Shown here piece by piece: positions 59,474 through 64,000 of a DNA stretch of 64,000 bases. The stretch covers positions 992,001 to 1,056,000 of the forward strand of contig OZ244892.1 in assembly GCA_965221465.1 (NCBI GenBank), read 5' to 3'. The stretch is from Azophilus sp965221465 (lineage in GTDB: Bacteria > Pseudomonadota > Gammaproteobacteria > Pseudomonadales > Azotimanducaceae). Positions within the stretch are counted from its first letter, which is position 1; each line of letters starts with the position of its first letter. Made by a program: the position numbers and the translations under genes. Below the pieces are notes generated by a model that was given only the letters and a program-made list of their open reading frames with translations, did no database searches and was not told the origin of the DNA.

Positions 59474-59916
59474 CTAGCCTGCAAGCGTTGATGAGCGATT
59501 TCGCGACAACGGAGGCGGGTGCCAGGGCCTTAGCTGTTTTGGGGTCGAGTGACTACGAGGCACATATCCTGTTGACGAACAAATTGGGCAGCGGTTACTT
59601 GCTGGGCCAACAAGGTGCGAACAAATGGGCAATCCTCAACTGGGATCAGGTGGCCAATACTATGTTGATGGACGAAGGCAGTTGGGAGTGGTTTCCCAAT
59701 TCAAGAATTCGGGCACTTGCGCACGAACTGGGCCATATCATTTACAACAATGCTGATCATGTCCTCTTTCCCACCAAAGGGATCAGTTCACCCGCGAACG
59801 AATTCGAGAACAGGGTCGCCAATCAAGCAAGGTCCGGGGACTCTTACACTCGTTATCGTTTTTACGAAAACTCCGCTAAGTGCATCCTGAATACATCATG
59901 CGGCATAGTCGAGTAA
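59474..59916 (+). pseudogene. Separated C-terminal tip of Rhs protein 2: M91-like metallopeptidase toxin domain
   Basis: The sequence right of the IS continues the Rhs2 frame: ASLQALMSDFATTEAGARAL, LAVLGSSDYEAHILLTNKLG, then the zinc motif RIRALAHELGHIIYNNADHV (HExxH) and ANEFENRVANQARSG with TRYRFYEN at the end. The HELGH plus a downstream E..N segment resembles peptidase family M91 (NleD-like effectors). An ATG at 59437 inside the IS right end could start a free 159-residue form of this domain. The putative immunity gene starts at 59898, overlapping this end by 19 nt. Confidence 0.78.
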
Positions 59917-60452
59917 TTCTCTTGTTCCTGGCGGTTAGTAGCATAGTGTCATGTTCGCATGTCACCGTGGAGCCCTTCTGGGTTGAACTCACTGAGAGCA
60001 TTGAACACGATGTCATATTCGAATTTGATGAAATCGACGCTGGGCTGGCCAGGATTGTCAGAGATTGGCTGCGACGGGAATACGGTGATAGTTTCGATGG
60101 ATCGGTGGCCGACTATGGCGAACCCTACTTTCTAAGTGTGACGCTGGATGACTTGCCGACCGTTCAGCATCAGTTCACCGGGGACTTCACGAACTTTCAA
60201 ATACTGTTTCTTGTTACACCCGATGTCTATACGAACGAACCTAGTGCCTTGTTGGTGCTTTACCGAAAGTTAGATGGACTTACTTGTGCAAGGTGGGCTG
60301 GACCGTTGGTTTTCAAGATGGGCGCTCCTAGAAGCGTACAAGAAATTATCGAAGCAATGTGGCATTCATTGGAATTTGAGAGCCACGGAGGCAAGGATGA
60401 GGACTGCTTGTCGTTGAACGAAGTGACGGTACATTGGCGGCCACCGTGGTAA
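59898..60452 (+). CDS. Putative immunity lipoprotein 1
   Basis: The 184-residue protein begins MRHSRVILLFLAVSSIVSC, a signal peptide with a lipobox (IVSC). Its mature part (DVIFEFDEIDAGLARIVRDW, FDGSVADYGEPYFLSVTLDD, LPTVQHQFTGDFTNFQI, LLVLYRKLDG) aligns along its length with the next gene product. It overlaps the end of the metallopeptidase tip by 19 nt. Its export fits neutralising a toxin encountered in the periplasm; family unknown. A GTG at 59880 is an alternative start. Confidence 0.6.
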   Translation: MRHSRVILLFLAVSSIVSCSHVTVEPFWVELTESIEHDVIFEFDEIDAGLARIVRDWLRREYGDSFDGSVADYGEPYFLSVTLDDLPTVQHQFTGDFTNFQILFLVTPDVYTNEPSALLVLYRKLDGLTCARWAGPLVFKMGAPRSVQEIIEAMWHSLEFESHGGKDEDCLSLNEVTVHWRPPW

Positions 60453-60595
60453 TCTCGGCGGGATGCAATATCCTCGCACCACGTTGATTGCTGCGTTCGA
60501 GACATCTCATAGGGCGGCATATTGGTATTGCCATTTTGCGAACGAATCTGCCGAATTGGCTGGATCTGTGGATTGCCAGACCAGGGACGGTGCAC

Positions 60596-61174
60596 ATGAC
60601 CATGACACTGCGTAGTTTCGTGATTGCATTTTTCTCCTTGCTTGTTAACGCGCCATTGCCTGCGCATGAGGTGGACCCTATCTATATGGAGTTCGTCAGG
60701 CTACCCAATCATGACGTAATCTACGACTTTGAGATGGTCGAGCCTGCGTTGCAGAAAATGGTCAGGGAATGGCTGCATGCGGCTTATGCGGATCGGTTCG
60801 ACGGGTCTATTGCGAACTATGGTGAACCTTACTGGCATAGCATGATGCTGAAAGACTTGCCGCTTGCTCAACACCAGTTCACAGGGGAATTCGAGCACTT
60901 TCAGTTGCTGCTGCTCGATGCGCCTGATGATGTTCTTATGAACGCAATCAGCAGCTTGATCGTTCTTTATCGCAAGTCCGATCAGCGCACATGCGCGAGT
61001 TGGCTCGGCTCGATATATAGAGAGAGGGCTCAGTTGCTTAGCGTTCAACAGGTCTTCGATGGCGTGTGGTTGTTCGAAAGCCTGGACTTTGCCAAGCATG
61101 ACAAGAAAATCGATGGGTCATGCACACCCTTGAGTGAGGTCACGACCGACTGGCTATCACCGCTAAGTTGGTAG
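60596..61174 (+). CDS. Putative immunity protein 2, paralogue of the preceding gene
   Basis: The 192-residue protein starts at ATG 60596 (or 60602) with a signal peptide (MTMTLRSFVIAFFSLLVNAP). Mature regions DVIYDFEMVEPALQKMVREW, RFDGSIANYGEPYWHSMMLK, DLPLAQHQFTGEFEHFQLLL and SLIVLYRKSDQRTC match the upstream protein closely. Unlike that protein it lacks a lipobox. Tandem duplicated immunity genes are common beside Rhs tips. Its stop lies inside the terminator stem. AGGGACGG is a possible binding site. Confidence 0.58.
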   Translation: MTMTLRSFVIAFFSLLVNAPLPAHEVDPIYMEFVRLPNHDVIYDFEMVEPALQKMVREWLHAAYADRFDGSIANYGEPYWHSMMLKDLPLAQHQFTGEFEHFQLLLLDAPDDVLMNAISSLIVLYRKSDQRTCASWLGSIYRERAQLLSVQQVFDGVWLFESLDFAKHDKKIDGSCTPLSEVTTDWLSPLSW

Positions 61175-61183
61175 CGGTTTTTT
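61159..61183 (+). terminator. Rho-independent terminator overlapping the stop codon
   Basis: ACCGCTA-AGTTGG-TAGCGGT forms a perfect 7-bp stem with a 6-nt loop, followed by a T run (TTTTTT, 61178-61183). The UAG stop of the second immunity gene (61172-61174) lies in the descending arm. It would end the immunity transcript. Confidence 0.85.
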
Positions 61184-61331
61184 CGCTGATCTATCTCTAT
61201 TCAACAGGAGCGCCCTCAAACTGTCCAAACGGACCCGACCACTGCATAAAGCTTGTCACACTCACGTACGAGGTGTTGTATCTCGCGTAGTTTCAGCGAG
61301 CTATTGTCAAGTCTGGAGTCTGACAAGTTGA

Positions 61332-61500
61332 TCATGCGGCAGCCTTTCCGTCCTCTGTGTGCTCGACTCCATCTTTGAACTTCACGCCTTCAATCACCTT
61401 GACCAGGTGTCTGAAGCCGCGTGGTTTGCGCCAGGAATCTTCTGCGCATATTCCCATCTTATAGATCATCGTCAGCATCGTGGTGCGCGTTACACACCCC
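61332..61500 (-). mobile_element. IS256-type transposase C-terminal fragment
   Basis: On the minus strand, the end of the ORF reads TMLTMIYKMGICAEDSWRKP and RGFRHLVKVIEGVKFKDGVE, resembling the C-terminus of IS256 family transposases. It stops at 61332. Upstream sequence beyond 61500 is replaced by an IS3 element, so only this part remains. The region 61210-61331 may be the outer end of the same IS. Confidence 0.65.
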
Positions 61501-61577
61501 TTTGAGGTGGTCCTGGTTCGTTGGACAGTCCGAGGGCGAAAACAAGGTGTACTCCAGTGTCGAAAGGAGGCACGTTC

Positions 61578-61862
61578 ATGTCGAAGAAGAGGCGGCGATT
61601 CACGGCGGAGTTCAAGAAGCGGGTGGCGCTGGAGGCGCTCCGGGAGCAGGACACGGTGCAGACTATAGCGGCGCGGTACGAAGTTCATCCGAACCAGGTG
61701 GGTGCGTGGAAGCGGCAGGCCGTGGAGGGCTTGAGCGAGGTATTTTCGAGTCCCGCATCCAAGCGCGGCAGGGAACAGGAGGCGACGATCCGAGACCTGC
61801 ACGCGAAGATCGGGGAGTTGACGGTGGAGCGCGATTTTTTACTGCGCGGGTTGGCGCGTTAA
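61578..61862 (+). CDS. IS3 family transposase OrfA
   Basis: The 94-residue protein has the OrfA helix-turn-helix (KKRRRFTAEFKKRVALEALR, then VQTIAARYEVHPNQVGAWKR) and the C-terminal leucine-zipper-like helix (IRDLHAKIGELTVERDFLLR). AAAGGAGG precedes ATG 61578. The slippery run ATTTTTTA at about 61832-61839 near its end is a probable -1 frameshift site producing the OrfAB fusion. Confidence 0.88.
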   Translation: MSKKRRRFTAEFKKRVALEALREQDTVQTIAARYEVHPNQVGAWKRQAVEGLSEVFSSPASKRGREQEATIRDLHAKIGELTVERDFLLRGLAR

Positions 61863-62383
61863 GCCGCTCGGAGCGGGTCGCGTTGGTCGAGCGCGACGGT
61901 CCGCTGGCGCTGGCCCGGCAGTGCGAGTTGCTTGGGGTGAGTCGCTCGTCGCAGTACTACGCGCCACTCGGTGAGCGTGCGGAGAACCTGGCGCTGATGC
62001 GGCGCCTGGACCAGGTGCACTTGGCGTATCCATTCTACGGCAGTCGGCAGATGGCACGGCATCTACGCCGAGAGGGCACGGTTGTCGGGCGACACCGGAT
62101 ACGCCGGCTGATGCGGCTGATGGGCCTGGAGGCGATCTACCGCAAACCACGCACCAGCGTTGCCAACCCGGCGCACCGGGTGTACCCGTACCTCTTGCGC
62201 GACTTGGCGATCGACCGGCCGGACCAGGTGTGGTGCGCTGACATCACCTACGTTCCTGTTTCCCGCGGGTTTTTCTACCTGGTTGCCGTGATGGACTGGG
62301 CCAGCCGCCGGGTTCTGGCGTGGCGCTTGTCGAACACGATGGACAGCGCCTTTTGCGTGGACGCGCTGTTGTACCCAGCGTAG
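61830..62383 (+). pseudogene. IS3 family transposase OrfB, truncated
   Basis: The frame continues after the slippery site as LSRSERVALVERDGPLALAR, CELLGVSRSSQYYAPLGERA and PFYGSRQMARHLRREGTVVG, then reaches the DDE core with WCADITYVPVSRGFFYLVAV (first Asp) and MDWASRRVLAWRLS (second Asp). It ends LLYPA at 62383. The third catalytic residue (Glu) is missing, so it cannot act alone. Confidence 0.85.
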
Positions 62384-62387
62384 TTTC

Positions 62388-62463
62388 AGCACGGGATTCC
62401 CGGATTATTTCTGATGGAAGAGAGTGGGATTTCCCGCATTGTTCAGCCTTGCTTGCAGTGTAG
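62388..62463 (+). repeat. Leader segment shared with 55680-55745
   Basis: CAGCACGGGATTCCCGGATT to GCATTGTTCAGCC repeats the leader of Rhs2 with few changes. It directly follows the truncated IS3 and precedes Rhs core sequence in the same order as at 55680. Confidence 0.6.
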
Positions 62464-62469
62464 TTCGTG

Positions 62470-62890
62470 CGAGATGTGCCGCGACGCCCCCGGCCGGGTG
62501 ACGATGCGGGACGACTTCCGCGGGAAGCCGGCGGGCCGGTCCGGGAACAAGTGCCCATCGCGGTCTGCGACGGACAAGGCGGCGACGTGGACCCGCGACG
62601 GCCAGACATCGTGGACCTACGACAGGGCGTCGAACGGCCTTGGGCGGCTGTACATGGTCAAGGAGCAGATGTCCGGCTTCTCGCGCACGCACACCTACGA
62701 CGGCCACGGCCGGGTATTCCAGCGCTTCGACGCCTCGCGCACGGCGGCGGACTACACGGACTTCGGGGTGCGCCACTTCTACAACGCTCGCGGCCACCTG
62801 GCCAGGGTGGGGGATGCGCGGGTGCGCAATGGGGCCTCAAAGACCACCTACGTGGCCGTGGAACAGACCGACGCGGCAGGCCGGGTAATC
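62470..62890 (+). pseudogene. Rhs core fragment 3, cut by IS66 fragment
   Basis: The frame reads APGRVTMRDDFRGKPAGRSG, WTRDGQTSWTYDRASNGLGR, LYMVKEQMSGFSRTHTYDGH, DASRTAADYTDFGVRHFYNA, matching Rhs2 at 55795-56200. Compared with Rhs2 it lacks 72 bp (24 codons) between two direct repeats CTACGAC, but it has about 57 extra bp near 62525-62580. It is interrupted after GGCCGGGTAATC (62890) by an IS66 end. The reading frame continues a little into the IS. Confidence 0.85.
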
Positions 62891-63157
62891 GTAAGCGGTG
62901 CGTCAGCCCCACCTGCACATAAGTTTGAAGCTGGTGTAAAGGCCCAAGGCAGCAACCGGTCGATCTCCGAGGCCGGATGCCCATTGGCGATGGCTTCGAG
63001 CGTGGCTTTGAGATAGGCGTAGGGGTTGACGCCATTCATCTTGGCGGTTTCGACCAGCGTAGCGATGCGTGCCCAAGCCGCACCACCTTCGTCATGGCCC
63101 GCAAACAATGCGTTTTTGCGATTCAGCGCCAGCGGCCGGATCGCGTTTTCAATCACG
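62891..63157 (-). mobile_element. IS66 transposase 3' part
   Basis: Starting with the IS66-type terminal sequence GTAAGCGGTGCGTCAGCCCC, the minus strand encodes NAIRPLALNRKNALFAGHDE, GGAAWARIATLVETAKMNGV and NPYAYLKATLEAIANGHPAS, the typical IS66 C-terminal domain. The fragment ends at about 63157, where the palindromic block at 63158-63210 begins. It overlaps in sequence with the shorter fragment 54976-55083. Confidence 0.85.
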
Positions 63158-63211
63158 AAATGCCGATATCGGCATTTTGTCGTATATGCCGACAACTATT
63201 TTATGCCGACA
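63158..63211. repeat. Palindrome plus direct repeats next to the IS66 fragment
   Basis: A perfect 20-bp palindrome AAATGCCGATATCGGCATTT is at 63158-63177, followed by two direct copies of TATGCCGACA at 63185-63194 and 63202-63211, with the related TGACGGCATA near 63257. The shared core is ATGCCGA. It may be a recombinase or protein-binding site. No gene is proposed in 63158-63314. Confidence 0.6.
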
Positions 63212-63314
63212 CTGCGGCCCAAGCCGTTGAAGGGGCGGGCTGCTCTGTTCGACTTGACGGCATAAAAAAACCAAGTCCAAGATACTAATGGACGAAAGTC
63301 CTGGAGGCTTACAG

Positions 63315-64000
63315 ATGAAGCTGGCAGTTCTGTTGTTGGCATTAGTTTGGCCATTCAAGCTTGATTGCTCAAACAGCGTCGGCAATGAAGATCCCTGCGT
63401 CTGGACAAGCGTGGCCGAACTCGATGCAGGAACCGCCAAACGTCATGAAGCGCTGATGCCGAATCTGAGCCACGTAAGGGAATGCTGCATGTACGGGGGC
63501 CTCAAGAGTTTTCGAGGGATCGGCAAACCGAGGTATGGAACTGGGTTTGCGTCATTCGACTTGGGGGACTTGGATCCAAATAGTAGCGAGGCAGGAACGT
63601 TTACTGACACGATTGGCGTGGTCGAGTACGAGGAGGGGCAGTCGCTCGACGAGCTCGTTCGCGACTACATTGTAGTTTCCACAACGGTGGAGCCTGCTGG
63701 TGATTTGCACGGGAAGGCTGACCATGTGATTCAAACCAAGCGCTGCCTGGAATCCTGCCAATGCCTCCACGAAGTTTTGGGTACGGCAGGACTATGGGAG
63801 GTGCTTACGGATCCTGTTATCAGAAAATTGCGCAAAGCAACGCGTACCGATGTTCCCGCTTCCTGCGCACAATTGGGCTCTGTCAGGTTTGGTGGCGATG
63901 GCAACTTGAGCGTCGTCTTAAGGATGGGTACGGAAACGTGGGCTCTGAGATTCACTGAAACCGATGATGGCGGGCGCAGGTTGTTATACGTTTCACCCAT
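63315..64000 (+). CDS. Secreted hypothetical protein (3' end outside window)
   Basis: ATG 63315 follows GGAGG by 8 nt and begins a signal peptide (MKLAVLLLALVWPFKLDC), then a Cys-containing mature part (VRECCMYGGLKSFRGIGKPR, RCLESCQCLHEVLG). The frame is open to the window end (228 codons visible). It lies beyond the Rhs fragments, in a position like the other tip-associated genes, and is of moderate GC. No family is recognised. Confidence 0.6.
   Translation, partial: MKLAVLLLALVWPFKLDCSNSVGNEDPCVWTSVAELDAGTAKRHEALMPNLSHVRECCMYGGLKSFRGIGKPRYGTGFASFDLGDLDPNSSEAGTFTDTIGVVEYEEGQSLDELVRDYIVVSTTVEPAGDLHGKADHVIQTKRCLESCQCLHEVLGTAGLWEVLTDPVIRKLRKATRTDVPASCAQLGSVRFGGDGNLSVVLRMGTETWALRFTETDDGGRRLLYVSP

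Larger units (their letters stand above)
61503..62383 (+). mobile_element. IS3 family element, truncated at its right end
   Basis: A left end near TGAGGTGGTCCTGG (61503) is followed by the two-frame transposase orfA/orfB. OrfB stops early at 62383 without the last catalytic Glu, where Rhs-associated sequence begins, so the right part of the IS is lost. Confidence 0.75.

Overview
The window is high-GC DNA, most likely from the chromosome of a gammaproteobacterium. The evidence for that is a FabY-type ketoacyl synthase, a Caulobacter/Xanthomonas-type TonB receptor, a candidate HolD and Rhs polymorphic-toxin genes. No rRNA, tRNA or CRISPR array was recognised, and species-level placement is not possible from the sequence alone.

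Positions 1-50.8 kb are ordinary metabolic chromosome. They hold a truncated D-aminoacylase-like amidohydrolase, pterin dehydratase, DAHP synthase and a HolD-like protein, followed by an alpha-glucan utilisation locus (a giant multi-module pullulanase lipoprotein, a TonB receptor and a divergent LacI regulator). Next come an aminotransferase, FabY, MoaB, a single-chain acetyl-CoA-carboxylase-like protein with its LysR neighbour, SodC, a glutamine amidotransferase, a PPOX protein and a class I aldolase. After these are a divergent GcvPA/GcvPB pair with an MFS transporter, an S9 peptidase, a second TonB receptor, an enoyl-CoA hydratase and TetR pair, an NAD-kinase-like protein, a cluster of OYE, DapA-like, FAD amino-acid oxidase and polar amino-acid ABC transporter genes, two SDRs and a DUF885 protein. 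The spacers of this half carry several families of dispersed, partly palindromic repeats. One family ends exactly at the start codons of three unrelated genes.

Positions 50.8-64 kb are a degenerate Rhs polymorphic-toxin array. Near-identical Rhs core segments are joined to different C-terminal tips, interleaved with lower-GC putative immunity genes and fragments of IS66, IS256 and IS3 elements. One complete IS1182-like element with a 4-bp CTAG target duplication splits an Rhs gene. Removing it restores a continuous frame into a HELGH-containing metallopeptidase-like toxin tip, followed by two tandem paralogous exported putative immunity proteins. Another toxin survives only as an ORF tail overlapping its putative immunity gene (ATGA), its upstream part replaced by an IS66 fragment. 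The right edge is cut inside a secreted-protein gene.

The most interesting region is this array, specifically the IS1182-split Rhs/metallopeptidase toxin with its doubled immunity genes (55.7-61.2 kb) and the Rhs1 tip with its cognate gene (52.3-53.2 kb).
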